DNA from: Candidatus Avacholeplasma faecigallinarum
GTDB taxonomy: Bacteria > Bacillota_I > Bacilli_A > Acholeplasmatales > Anaeroplasmataceae
Direction of reading: 5' to 3'
DNA: 6,089 nt
Assembly (NCBI GenBank): GCA_018715825.1
Contig: DVKU01000156.1
Location: 1-6,089 of the forward strand
Part shown: positions 1-5,708 of the stretch, in pieces
How positions within the stretch are numbered: position 1 is the stretch's first letter
Layout of the letters: each line of letters begins with the position of its first letter
Position numbers and translations under genes: made by a program
Notes under the pieces: model-generated
What the model was told of the DNA's origin: nothing
Seen by the model: the letters and a program-made list of their open reading frames with translations, nothing else
Database searches by the model: none

Positions 1-210
1 ATTAATAGAATAATTAAAAGATATAGATCTAGTACCTTTAGATTTAATTTCAGTGGAATTACAATAAGGACAATAAGTCTTATTTTCTTTATTTAAATAT
101 AAAACTATGGTATGATTATTTGTGTCAGGATTAAATAATTCATATGATTTAGTCATATCAATATTATAGTGATCTAATCCTAGACGTTTTAATGTGATGT
201 ATTCCATCAT
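1..210 (-). CDS. ISL3-family transposase, N-terminal part (runs off left edge)
   Basis: Reading the minus strand leftward from the ATG at 210 gives 70 uninterrupted codons up to the window edge, starting MMEYITLKRLGLDHYNID. The segment at residues 46-60 (YCPYCNSTEIKSKGT) carries a CxxC pair, C47 and C50. It is followed by the Lys/Arg-rich stretch that opens the N-terminal zinc-binding domain of ISL3-family transposases; the second Cys pair and the DDE catalytic domain would lie beyond the window. The protein would bind the element's inverted-repeat ends and catalyse its transposition. A perfect AAGGAGG lies 7 bases before the start, which favours the first of the two adjacent Met codons (210 rather than 207). 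No stop or frameshift is visible, so the gene may be intact, but only about one sixth of the usual roughly 400-aa length is present. The family call rests on the N-terminal pattern alone. Confidence 0.8.
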   Translation of the reverse strand, partial: MMEYITLKRLGLDHYNIDMTKSYELFNPDTNNHTIVLYLNKENKTYCPYCNSTEIKSKGTRSISFNYSIN

Positions 211-217
211 AAATGTG

Positions 218-224
218 CCTCCTT
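218..224 (-). promoter_or_regulatory. Shine-Dalgarno site of the transposase
   Basis: The minus strand reads AAGGAGG here, a perfect match to the 16S rRNA tail, 7 bases before the ATG at 210. It fixes the reading frame and start of the transposase fragment. Confidence 0.8.
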
Positions 225-249
225 CTTATAGTGTTGTTTAGCCACATTC

Positions 250-258
250 ATTATAACA
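250..258 (-). promoter_or_regulatory. Extended -10 promoter of the transposase
   Basis: On the minus strand the sequence is TGTTATAAT, a consensus -10 hexamer (TATAAT, 255 to 250) with the upstream TGn extension. No good -35 hexamer stands 16-18 bases further upstream, where a short palindrome lies instead, so the extended -10 probably carries the promoter. Transcription would begin near 243 and give a leader of about 33 bases before the transposase start. Confidence 0.55.
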
Positions 259-274
259 AAAGGAGGCTCCTTTT
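258..274. repeat. 17-bp palindrome in the transposase promoter spacer
   Basis: AAAAGGAGGCTCCTTTT consists of 8-base arms (AAAAGGAG / CTCCTTTT) around a single central G. It sits immediately upstream of, and touches, the extended -10 element of the transposase promoter. A one-base centre makes an RNA hairpin unlikely unless inner pairs open, so a protein-binding site or part of the element's terminal sequence is more plausible. The right end of the insertion sequence cannot be fixed because its other end lies outside the window. Confidence 0.5.
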
Positions 275-377
275 TTATTCATTAGATTAATAGCACAAGA
301 AAATAATATAAAGAAAAAACCAGGGGCACACATTTCCCATGCCACTTTGTCAAGTTACAACAAATTATTAATAATAC

Positions 378-405
378 AAAAAAAGGGAAAATACGTCTTC
401 CCCTT
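378..405 (-). terminator. Orphan rho-independent terminator-like hairpin, minus strand
   Basis: On the minus strand AAGGGGAA (405 to 398) pairs with TTCCCTTT (389 to 382) across an 8-base loop, with one G-U pair, and runs into seven T residues (384 to 378). The plus strand has no T-run after the same stem, so the signal is directional. No minus-strand gene lies upstream of it in the window (the next gene, at 605, is on the plus strand), so it is a terminator without an obvious client. Confidence 0.5.
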
Positions 406-434
406 ACATTAAACCCTAATTATAACTAATAAAA

Positions 435-496
435 AGTACTACATATATCTTATAGCAGTATGTACTATCAATATTTTATAGCTGTATATGCTACTA
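435..496. repeat. Cluster of imperfect direct and inverted repeats
   Basis: TTATAGCAGTATGTACTA (450-467) is repeated imperfectly 26 bases downstream, where TTATAGC (476-482) is followed by TGTATATGCTACTA to 496. In addition AGTACTACATA (435-445) is a near inverted repeat both of TATGTACT (459-466) and of TATATGCTACT (485-495). The overlapping symmetry exceeds simple AT-richness because the shared blocks include G and C positions. The function is unknown: regulator binding sites, a small structured RNA or a decayed element end are all possible. Confidence 0.4.
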
Positions 497-511
497 CAGA
501 TAATTTAACTT

Positions 512-568
512 TCCGTTTTTTTGTGTTTTTGGTTTTTTTAAATGTATTTTTTGTAGAAAAAAAAGCTA
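512..568. other. T/A-tract DNA upstream of the c-di-AMP receptor promoter
   Basis: T runs of seven (516-522), five (526-530), seven (533-539) and six (547-552) are followed by a run of eight A (557-564). Several of the tract starts are about 7-14 bp apart, roughly helically phased, as in intrinsically curved DNA and UP elements that help RNA polymerase bind. No hairpin precedes the T runs, so they do not look like a plus-strand terminator. Confidence 0.35.
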
Positions 569-580
569 AAATTTGATACT
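551..580 (+). promoter_or_regulatory. Possible sigma-A promoter of the c-di-AMP receptor gene
   Basis: TTGTAG (551-556) and GATACT (575-580) have 18-base spacing, each with about four of six consensus positions. Transcription would begin near 587, leaving a short leader that starts with the ribosome binding site. The better-looking TATAGT at 580-585 has no -35 at the right distance and would place the start inside the ribosome binding site. Tentative. Confidence 0.35.
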
Positions 581-587
581 ATAGTAT
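576..587. repeat. 12-bp perfect palindrome at the presumed transcription start
   Basis: ATACTATAGTAT is a perfect 12-base palindrome overlapping the suspected -10 hexamer and start point of the following gene, just before its ribosome binding site. Position and symmetry suit an operator for a dimeric repressor, but no second copy in front of another gene was found in this window. Confidence 0.4.
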
Positions 588-598
588 AAAGGGGTGAT
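588..598 (+). promoter_or_regulatory. Long Shine-Dalgarno site of the c-di-AMP receptor gene
   Basis: AAAGGGGTGAT matches the extended anti-Shine-Dalgarno complement (AAGGAGGTGAT) with one mismatch and ends 6 bases before the ATG at 605. It supports that start over the in-frame Met codon four residues later and predicts efficient translation. Confidence 0.75.
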
Positions 599-604
599 TA
601 GGAT

Positions 605-928
605 ATGAAATTAATTATGGCAATTGTAAATAAAAAAGATGTTAAAAGCGTTTGTCAAGCTTTAATGAAAGATGGTTTCCAATTTACAAAAATATCATCA
701 ACAGGTGGCTTTTTAACCGTTGGTAATACTACCCTAATAATAGGAACTGAAGATAATAAATTGGAAAAAGGTTTAGATATAATTAGAAATCATTGTAAAA
801 AAAGAGTGGTTAAGGTGCCTTCATTAATGTATTCTAATGCAATGTATCCTTCATCTCTTCCGATGGATGTAATTGTTGGAGGGGCAATTGTGTTTGTTAG
901 CAATGTTGAAAGGTTTGAAAAAATGTAA
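605..928 (+). CDS. darA: Cyclic-di-AMP receptor, PII-like (DarA/PstA/YaaQ family)
   Basis: This 107-aa protein covers the whole family length (about 109 aa). It shows the family signature TKISSTGGFLTVGNTTLIIG at residues 28-47 and VGGAIVFV at 91-98. Family members are cytosolic trimers with a PII-like fold that bind cyclic di-AMP between subunits and change loop conformation; the downstream target is generally unknown. From remembered structures of the Bacillus/Staphylococcus proteins, pocket residues T28, G35, F36, L37, N41 and G47 are all present at identical numbering, and F97 is a likely equivalent of the C-terminal aromatic. Two positions differ from the usual pattern: G24 where Asn is typical and Q26 where Arg is typical. 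In Bacillales this gene normally sits beside tmk and holB; here it stands alone between an insertion sequence and the pyruvate oxidoreductase gene. The family call is firm; retained c-di-AMP affinity is inferred. Confidence 0.92.
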   Translation: MKLIMAIVNKKDVKSVCQALMKDGFQFTKISSTGGFLTVGNTTLIIGTEDNKLEKGLDIIRNHCKKRVVKVPSLMYSNAMYPSSLPMDVIVGGAIVFVSNVERFEKM

Positions 929-930
929 TG

Positions 931-967
931 TCTATTATTAAAAAAATAGAAATTATTATCATTTTTT
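931..967 (+). terminator. Weak A/T-rich terminator-like hairpin after the c-di-AMP receptor gene
   Basis: TCTATT (931-936) pairs with AATAGA (945-950) across 8 bases, and a T run follows only at 962-967. The stem has a single C-G pair and the T run is displaced, so termination would be inefficient and some read-through into the next gene is possible. Confidence 0.25.
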
Positions 968-981
968 AAGACTTAACATTG

Positions 982-1010
982 TTGATTATTTAAATTAAAA
1001 GTTTTATAAT
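982..1010 (+). promoter_or_regulatory. Sigma-A promoter of the pyruvate oxidoreductase gene
   Basis: TTGATT (982-987) and a consensus TATAAT (1005-1010) are separated by exactly 17 bases, the optimum for the vegetative sigma factor. The start would be near 1017, giving a leader of about 32 bases with no room for a riboswitch. This is the best-spaced promoter in the window, as expected for an abundant central-metabolism enzyme. Confidence 0.7.
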
Positions 1011-1036
1011 ATTAATGGTAAATAATATAACTCATT

Positions 1037-1042
1037 AGGAGG
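1037..1042 (+). promoter_or_regulatory. Shine-Dalgarno site of the pyruvate oxidoreductase
   Basis: AGGAGG lies 6 bases before the ATG at 1049. It supports that codon over the in-frame Met at residue 8. Confidence 0.8.
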
Positions 1043-1048
1043 GAAAAA

Positions 1049-4000
1049 ATGAGCAAAGAGATTAAAAGAATGGCTATAGATGGTAACTATGCAGCTGCAT
1101 ATTCATCTTATGCCTTTACTGAAGTAGCAGGTATTTATCCTATTACGCCATCTTCACCAATGGCTGAATATACAGATGAATGGGCTGCTCAAGGAAAGAA
1201 AAATTTATTTGGAATGCCTGTAAGAGTTGTTGAAATGCAATCTGAGGGAGGTGCTGCTGGAACTGTTCATGGTTCTTTACAAGCAGGTGCTTTAACTACA
1301 ACATATACTGCATCTCAGGGTTTATTACTAAAAATTCCTAATATGTATAAAATTGCAGGTGAATGTTTACCTGGAGTAATTCATGTTTCTGCACGTACAC
1401 TTGCTGCACAATCATTATCAATTTTTGGTGATCATCAAGATGTTATGGCATGTCGTCAAACTGGTTTTGCAATGCTATGTTCAGGTTCTGTACAAGAGGT
1501 TATGGACTTAGCAGGTGTAGCACATCTTTCTGCTATTAAAACAAGTATACCTTTCTTACATTTCTTCGATGGATTTAGAACTTCACATGAAGTAAATACA
1601 ATTCATCCAATTGATTATGAAGTATTTGATAAGTTATTAGATCGTGATGCTGTTAATAAGTTTAGACAAGGAGCTTTAAATCCAGCACATCCTAAGACAC
1701 GTGGTACAGCACAAAATGATGATGTATATTTCCAAACAAGAGAATTACAAGCTAAAAAATATGCTGGTGTAGCTGATGTTGTAGAGCACTATATGGCTGA
1801 AATCGGTAAGGTAACTGGTAGAACATATAAAGCATTTGATTACTATGGAGCTAGTGATGCTGAGCGCGTAATTGTTGCTATGGGATCAGTTACTCAATGT
1901 GCTGAGGAAGTTATTGATTATTTAACAGCTAGAGGTGAAAAGGTTGGTATTGTCAAGGTACATCTATATCGTCCTTTTGACACTCAAAAGTTCTTAGCTG
2001 TTATGCCAAAAACTGTTAAGAAAATTGCTGTTTTAGATAGAACAATTGAACAAGGTTCTTTATATGAGCCATTATGCTTAGATATTCAATCAGTTTATTA
2101 TGGTCAAAAGAATGCTCCATTAATTGTTGGTGGTCGTTATGGTTTATCATCTAAGGATACAACTCCTGATATGGTAAATGCTGTTTATACTAATTTAGCT
2201 CAAAATGAACCTAAGGATCATTTCGTAATTGGTATTGATGATGATATTGAACATACTTCATTACCTTTAGGACCATCAATTGATGTTTGTGATCCTACAA
2301 CTACAGAATTATTATTCTTTGGTTTAGGTTCTGATGGTACAGTTGGTGCTTGTAAGAATATTTCTAAAATCGTTGGTGATTATACTGAGTATTATTCTCA
2401 AAGCTATGCTGCATATGACTCTAAAAAGTCTGGTGGTTCAACTAGATTACACCTACGTTTCTCTAAAAAGCCAATTCGTTCAACTTATTTAGTTAACCAA
2501 CCTCACTTTGTATCTTGCTCATTGGATGCTTATCTTGATAAGTTTGATATGATTTCAGGCTTACGTGATGGTGGTACATTCTTATTAAATACAGTTGTAG
2601 ACAAAGACCATATTGAACAAAGATTACCAAATAGTTATAAGAGAATATTAGCTCAAAAGCATGCTAAATTCTACATTATTGCTGCTAACGCTGCCGCAAG
2701 AGAATGTGGATTCCGTCCAGGCTTAGGTGTTAATACTATTATGCAATCTGCATTCTTCAAATTAAATGAACAAATCATGGATTATGAAGAAGCAAAACAA
2801 CATATGAAGGAATTTGCTACTAAGACTTACTTAAGAAAAGGACAAGAATTAGTAGATCAAAACCATAGAGCTATTGATATGGGTGGTTCTAAGCTTGTTG
2901 AGGTTGAAGTTAAACCTGAATGGGCTAATTTAAAGGATGAAGTTAAGACTGTTGATAAGTCTCGTCCTGCATTCGTAAGAGAAATTGCAGATGTTATCAA
3001 TTCAATTAAGGGTGATACATTACCATTATCAGCATTTGCTAAATATGGTGATGATTGTCATATGCCTCAAGGAACTGCTGCTTACGAAAAACGTGGTGTT
3101 GCAACAGATGTTCCTCTATGGACTTCTGAAAATTGTATCCAATGTAATCAATGTGCATTCGTTTGTCCACATGCTTGTATTCGTCCATTCTTATGTACTG
3201 AAGAAGAGGTTAATAATGCTCCAGAGGGTGCACAATTCTTAGATGCAGTAGGATTTAAGGGCTATAAATATCATCTATCAATTTCTACATTAGATTGTAC
3301 AGGTTGTGGTGTATGTTTAACAGTTTGTCCTGGTAAACCAAAGAAGAATGCTGATGGTATTATTGTTAAAAATCCTGATGGTACTATTGCAAAGACTCCA
3401 GCTTTAACTAGCCATACTATGGCTCAATCTAAAGAGGCTAAGGAAGAGGTTGTTGCCCAATACTTCTTAGATCATGTAACATATAAGAGTGAATTAGCTG
3501 GTAATGCTAATGCTAAAAACGTTCAATTTGCTCAACCTTTATTTGAGTTCTCAGGAGCTTGTGGTGGTTGTGGTGAGACTCCTTATGTTAAGGCAGTATC
3601 TCAATTATTTGGTGATCGTATGATGGTTGCAAATGCAACAGGTTGTACATCAATTTATTCAGGCTCTTATCCATCAAGCCCTTATACAACAAACAAGGAA
3701 GGACATGGTCCTGCTTGGGCTAACTCATTATTTGAGGATAACGCTGAGTTTGGATTTGGTATGAGAATGGCAGTTGAAACTTTAAGAGATAGATTACAAA
3801 CTGTTATGGCTTTAAATATGGATGCAATGCCACAAGAGGCTAAAGAATTATGCCAAAAGTGGATTGAAAATAGAAAGTCTGGATCTATTACAAAGGAATT
3901 AGCTCCACAAATTGTAAAAGCTATGGAAGCTATCGATGCTCCTTATGCTAAGGAAATTCTATCATTAAAGGATTATTTAGTTAAGGTTTCTCAATGGATT

Positions 4001-4651
4001 ATCGGTGGTGATGGTTGGGCTTACGATATCGGCTATGGTGGATTAGACCATGTTATCGCTAATAATCAAGATGTTAATATTTTGGTAGTAGATACTGAGG
4101 TTTATTCTAATACAGGTGGTCAAGCTTCTAAGTCAAGCCGTACAGGTGCTATTGCTAAGTTTGCTGCAGCTGGAAAACCTACATTCAAGAAAGATTTGGC
4201 TTCAATTGCTATGTCTTATGGACATGTATATGTTGCTACAATTTCTCATGGATATAATCAAAATCAAGTTATTAAGGCTTTAAAAGAAGCTGAAGCTTAT
4301 GATGGTCCATCTATTATTATTTGTTATGCACCATGTATTGCTCATAATATTAAGAAGGGATTATATATGTCTCAAATGGAAGCTAAGAAGGCTACTGAAT
4401 GTGGATACTGGCCAACATTTAGATATAATCCAGATTTAGCTAAAGAAGGCAAAAATCCATTTACAATGGACTCTAAAGAGCCAGATTGGTCTAAGTATCA
4501 TGACTTCCTAATGAATGAAGGTCGTTATGCTCAATTAGTTAAGGTTAATCCAGAAAAGGCTCAAGAGCTTCTTGAATGGAATTTAAAAGATGCTCAAAAG
4601 CGTTATAACCATTATATGGATTTAGCTAATAAGGAATATCCTAATAAGTAA
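1049..4651 (+). CDS. nifJ: Pyruvate:ferredoxin (flavodoxin) oxidoreductase, single-chain
   Basis: This 1200-aa enzyme oxidatively decarboxylates pyruvate with CoA to acetyl-CoA and CO2, passing electrons to ferredoxin or flavodoxin in the cytosol. Its order is that of single-chain PFORs: N-terminal pyrimidine-binding domain (about 1-258) with YPITPSSP and the substrate/cofactor residues T33, E66 and R116; transketolase-C-like domain (about 259-415); gamma/CoA domain (about 416-630, FFGLGSDGTVGA); EKR linker (about 630-680); two-cluster ferredoxin domain with C696/C699/C702/C706 and C750/C753/C756/C760; and thiamine-diphosphate domain. The last holds GGDGWAYDIGYGGLDH from 986, DTEVYSNTGGQ from 1015 (D988, T1016, N1021 as cofactor ligands) and proximal-cluster cysteines C838, C841, C866 and probably C1096. 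Equivalences are to the Desulfovibrio africanus enzyme, from memory. The protein lacks most of that enzyme's C-terminal extension, as other PFORs do. It is probably monocistronic, between its own promoter and a strong terminator, and its biased codon use (TTA, GGT, GCT) suggests high expression. Pyruvate is the near-certain substrate. Confidence 0.97.
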   Translation: MSKEIKRMAIDGNYAAAYSSYAFTEVAGIYPITPSSPMAEYTDEWAAQGKKNLFGMPVRVVEMQSEGGAAGTVHGSLQAGALTTTYTASQGLLLKIPNMYKIAGECLPGVIHVSARTLAAQSLSIFGDHQDVMACRQTGFAMLCSGSVQEVMDLAGVAHLSAIKTSIPFLHFFDGFRTSHEVNTIHPIDYEVFDKLLDRDAVNKFRQGALNPAHPKTRGTAQNDDVYFQTRELQAKKYAGVADVVEHYMAEIGKVTGRTYKAFDYYGASDAERVIVAMGSVTQCAEEVIDYLTARGEKVGIVKVHLYRPFDTQKFLAVMPKTVKKIAVLDRTIEQGSLYEPLCLDIQSVYYGQKNAPLIVGGRYGLSSKDTTPDMVNAVYTNLAQNEPKDHFVIGIDDDIEHTSLPLGPSIDVCDPTTTELLFFGLGSDGTVGACKNISKIVGDYTEYYSQSYAAYDSKKSGGSTRLHLRFSKKPIRSTYLVNQPHFVSCSLDAYLDKFDMISGLRDGGTFLLNTVVDKDHIEQRLPNSYKRILAQKHAKFYIIAANAAARECGFRPGLGVNTIMQSAFFKLNEQIMDYEEAKQHMKEFATKTYLRKGQELVDQNHRAIDMGGSKLVEVEVKPEWANLKDEVKTVDKSRPAFVREIADVINSIKGDTLPLSAFAKYGDDCHMPQGTAAYEKRGVATDVPLWTSENCIQCNQCAFVCPHACIRPFLCTEEEVNNAPEGAQFLDAVGFKGYKYHLSISTLDCTGCGVCLTVCPGKPKKNADGIIVKNPDGTIAKTPALTSHTMAQSKEAKEEVVAQYFLDHVTYKSELAGNANAKNVQFAQPLFEFSGACGGCGETPYVKAVSQLFGDRMMVANATGCTSIYSGSYPSSPYTTNKEGHGPAWANSLFEDNAEFGFGMRMAVETLRDRLQTVMALNMDAMPQEAKELCQKWIENRKSGSITKELAPQIVKAMEAIDAPYAKEILSLKDYLVKVSQWIIGGDGWAYDIGYGGLDHVIANNQDVNILVVDTEVYSNTGGQASKSSRTGAIAKFAAAGKPTFKKDLASIAMSYGHVYVATISHGYNQNQVIKALKEAEAYDGPSIIICYAPCIAHNIKKGLYMSQMEAKKATECGYWPTFRYNPDLAKEGKNPFTMDSKEPDWSKYHDFLMNEGRYAQLVKVNPEKAQELLEWNLKDAQKRYNHYMDLANKEYPNK

Positions 4652-4665
4652 TATACTATACTATA

Positions 4666-4700
4666 AGATGTTAAGGTGTTGGCCTTAACATCTTTTTTTT
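4666..4700 (+). terminator. Strong rho-independent terminator after the pyruvate oxidoreductase gene
   Basis: AGATGTTAAGG (4666-4676) pairs perfectly with CCTTAACATCT (4683-4693) over 11 bp with a 6-base loop, followed directly by a T run to 4700. It begins 14 bases after the stop codon and should insulate the next gene. Confidence 0.93.
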
Positions 4701-4733
4701 CTATATTTTGTTATAGATATAGTTTTAATTTTG

Positions 4734-4742
4734 TGATAGAAT
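4734..4742 (+). promoter_or_regulatory. Extended -10 promoter of the endonuclease IV gene
   Basis: TGATAGAAT contains TAGAAT (4737-4742, five of six consensus positions) with a TGn extension. The -35 region is poor at 16-19 base spacing. Because a strong terminator precedes it, some promoter is needed here, and this is the best candidate; the leader would be about 23 bases. Confidence 0.45.
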
Positions 4743-4756
4743 GTAGATAAATTAAA

Positions 4757-4762
4757 AAGGAG
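4757..4762 (+). promoter_or_regulatory. Shine-Dalgarno site of endonuclease IV
   Basis: AAGGAG lies 9 bases before the ATG at 4772, an acceptable spacing that fixes this start. Confidence 0.75.
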
Positions 4763-4771
4763 ATTTACATT

Positions 4772-5605
4772 ATGTTTAAAATTGGATGTCATTTATCGAT
4801 AAGTGATGGTTTTGTTAAGGCTGGTAAAACCATAATATCTTTAGGAGGAAATACATTTCAATATTTTTCTAGAAATCCTCAAGGTGGTCGTGCTAAAGCT
4901 TGGAATCAAAAAGATTTTGATGACTTTATGCAATATGCAAAAGAAAATCAAATTGAAGTTTTGTTGTGTCATGCTCCATATACTTTAAATGCCTGTTCAA
5001 GTAATCCAGATACTAGAGACTTTGCTTTACGTTGCTTTAAAGAGGATATTGTGATGCTAGAGCATTTCCCTAATGCCTTATATAATTTTCATCCTGGAAG
5101 TCATACTGGACAAGGTGTTGAGGTGGGTATCGATCAGATAGCTAATCTTTTGAATCAAGTTTTATACGAAGATATGAAAACTACAGTTTTACTTGAATGT
5201 ATGGCTGGAAAAGGTAGTGAAGTTGGTAGAAGCTTTGAAGAAATTCAAGCTATTATTTCTAAGGTAAAGCTTAAGGATAAATTAGGAGTTTGCTTGGATA
5301 CCTGTCATGTTTATTCTGCTGGTTATGATATAGTTAATTCACTTGATAAGGTTTTGGATGAATTTGATGCAATAATAGGTTTAGATAGATTAAAAGCAAT
5401 TCATTTAAATGATTCTAAAATGCCATTTTCATCAAATAAGGACCGTCATGAAAAAATAGGTCAAGGAACTATTGGACTTGATGCTATTGTGAGAATAATT
5501 AATCATCCTAAGCTTAAGGATTTACCATTTTATTTGGAAACTCCTAATGAATTAGAAGGTTATAAAGAGGAAATAGAGCTATTAAAATCAAAACGTCAAA
5601 ATTAA
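4772..5605 (+). CDS. nfo: Endonuclease IV (AP endonuclease / deoxyribonuclease IV)
   Basis: This 277-aa protein, of normal family length, is a TIM-barrel trinuclear-zinc enzyme of base-excision repair. It cuts the DNA backbone 5' of abasic sites and removes blocked 3' ends. All nine zinc ligands known from the Escherichia coli enzyme can be placed: H67 (LLCHAPY), H107 (NFHPGSH), E142 (LLECMAG), D176 and H179 (CLDTCH), H211 (HLNDSK), D224 and H226 (DRH) and E256 (LETP). The opening IGCHLS and the [15 protein letters not shown] segment (25-39) are also typical of the family. There is no signal peptide or extra domain. It lies between the strong terminator of the preceding gene and its own terminator, so it looks monocistronic, with no functional tie to its neighbours. 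The enzyme should be active; the assignment is essentially certain. Confidence 0.97.
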   Translation: MFKIGCHLSISDGFVKAGKTIISLGGNTFQYFSRNPQGGRAKAWNQKDFDDFMQYAKENQIEVLLCHAPYTLNACSSNPDTRDFALRCFKEDIVMLEHFPNALYNFHPGSHTGQGVEVGIDQIANLLNQVLYEDMKTTVLLECMAGKGSEVGRSFEEIQAIISKVKLKDKLGVCLDTCHVYSAGYDIVNSLDKVLDEFDAIIGLDRLKAIHLNDSKMPFSSNKDRHEKIGQGTIGLDAIVRIINHPKLKDLPFYLETPNELEGYKEEIELLKSKRQN

Positions 5606-5608
5606 TCT

Positions 5609-5640
5609 AAATGGAGCTTTTTAGTTCCATTTTCTCTTTT
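5609..5640 (+). terminator. Rho-independent terminator after endonuclease IV
   Basis: AAATGGAGC (5609-5617) pairs with GTTCCATTT (5624-5632) with one G-U pair and a 6-base loop, followed by a T-rich tract interrupted by two C residues. It begins 4 bases after the stop codon. Confidence 0.8.
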
Positions 5641-5660
5641 TTATTGTGAGATTTTTTCCT

Positions 5661-5688
5661 TTAATATTTTAATGCTTTTCATTATAAT
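5661..5688 (+). promoter_or_regulatory. Probable promoter of the ABC exporter gene
   Basis: A consensus TATAAT (5683-5688) follows TTAATA (5661-5666, four of six) at 16-base spacing, directly after the preceding terminator. The leader would be about 15 bases, so there is no space for leader-based control. Confidence 0.5.
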
Positions 5689-5708
5689 TTAAATGGGATG
5701 TGAGAAAA

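Larger units (their letters stand above)
1..275 (-). mobile_element. ISL3-like insertion sequence, right part only
   Basis: The transposase fragment, its ribosome binding site and its promoter show that an insertion sequence enters from the left edge, oriented leftward. The right boundary given is an estimate: it is the end of the promoter-associated palindrome, and no terminal inverted repeat or target-site duplication can be verified without the missing left end. The real edge could be tens of bases further right, for instance within the GC-richer patch at 321-350. Confidence 0.5.
276..604. other. Gene-free region between the insertion sequence and the c-di-AMP receptor gene
   Basis: About 330 bases without a credible open reading frame on either strand. 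From left to right it contains A-rich filler, a GC-richer patch at 321-350 in which GGCA (325-328) is answered by TGCC (340-343), a minus-strand terminator-like hairpin (378-405), a cluster of imperfect repeats (435-496), and T/A tracts leading into the next gene's promoter. The only ATG seen on the minus strand near the hairpin is followed at once by TAA. The stretch reads as a mixture of decayed insertion-sequence flank and regulatory DNA. Confidence 0.6.

Noticed and set aside
1011..1048. Riboswitch or leader-peptide control of the pyruvate oxidoreductase
   Set aside because: The promoter at 982-1010 leaves only about 32 leader bases, with no stem or terminator in them.
2985..3242. An 85-codon open frame in another phase inside the pyruvate oxidoreductase gene
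   Set aside because: It lies wholly within a long, fully conserved coding region spanning the ferredoxin domain, has no ribosome binding site and gives a protein resembling nothing; it is a shadow of the real gene.
1049..4651. Frameshift, recoding or UGA-as-Trp in the large gene
   Set aside because: The frame is open for 1200 codons, all conserved domains are in register, every Trp is TGG and the stop is TAA.
4652..4771. Co-transcription of the pyruvate oxidoreductase and endonuclease IV genes as an operon
   Set aside because: An 11-bp perfect stem with a T run separates them, and a separate extended -10 promoter follows.
5698..5703. Earlier ATG as the start of the ABC exporter or of a leader peptide
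   Set aside because: It is followed immediately by TGA, and the protein from 5709 already begins with the usual exporter N-terminus.
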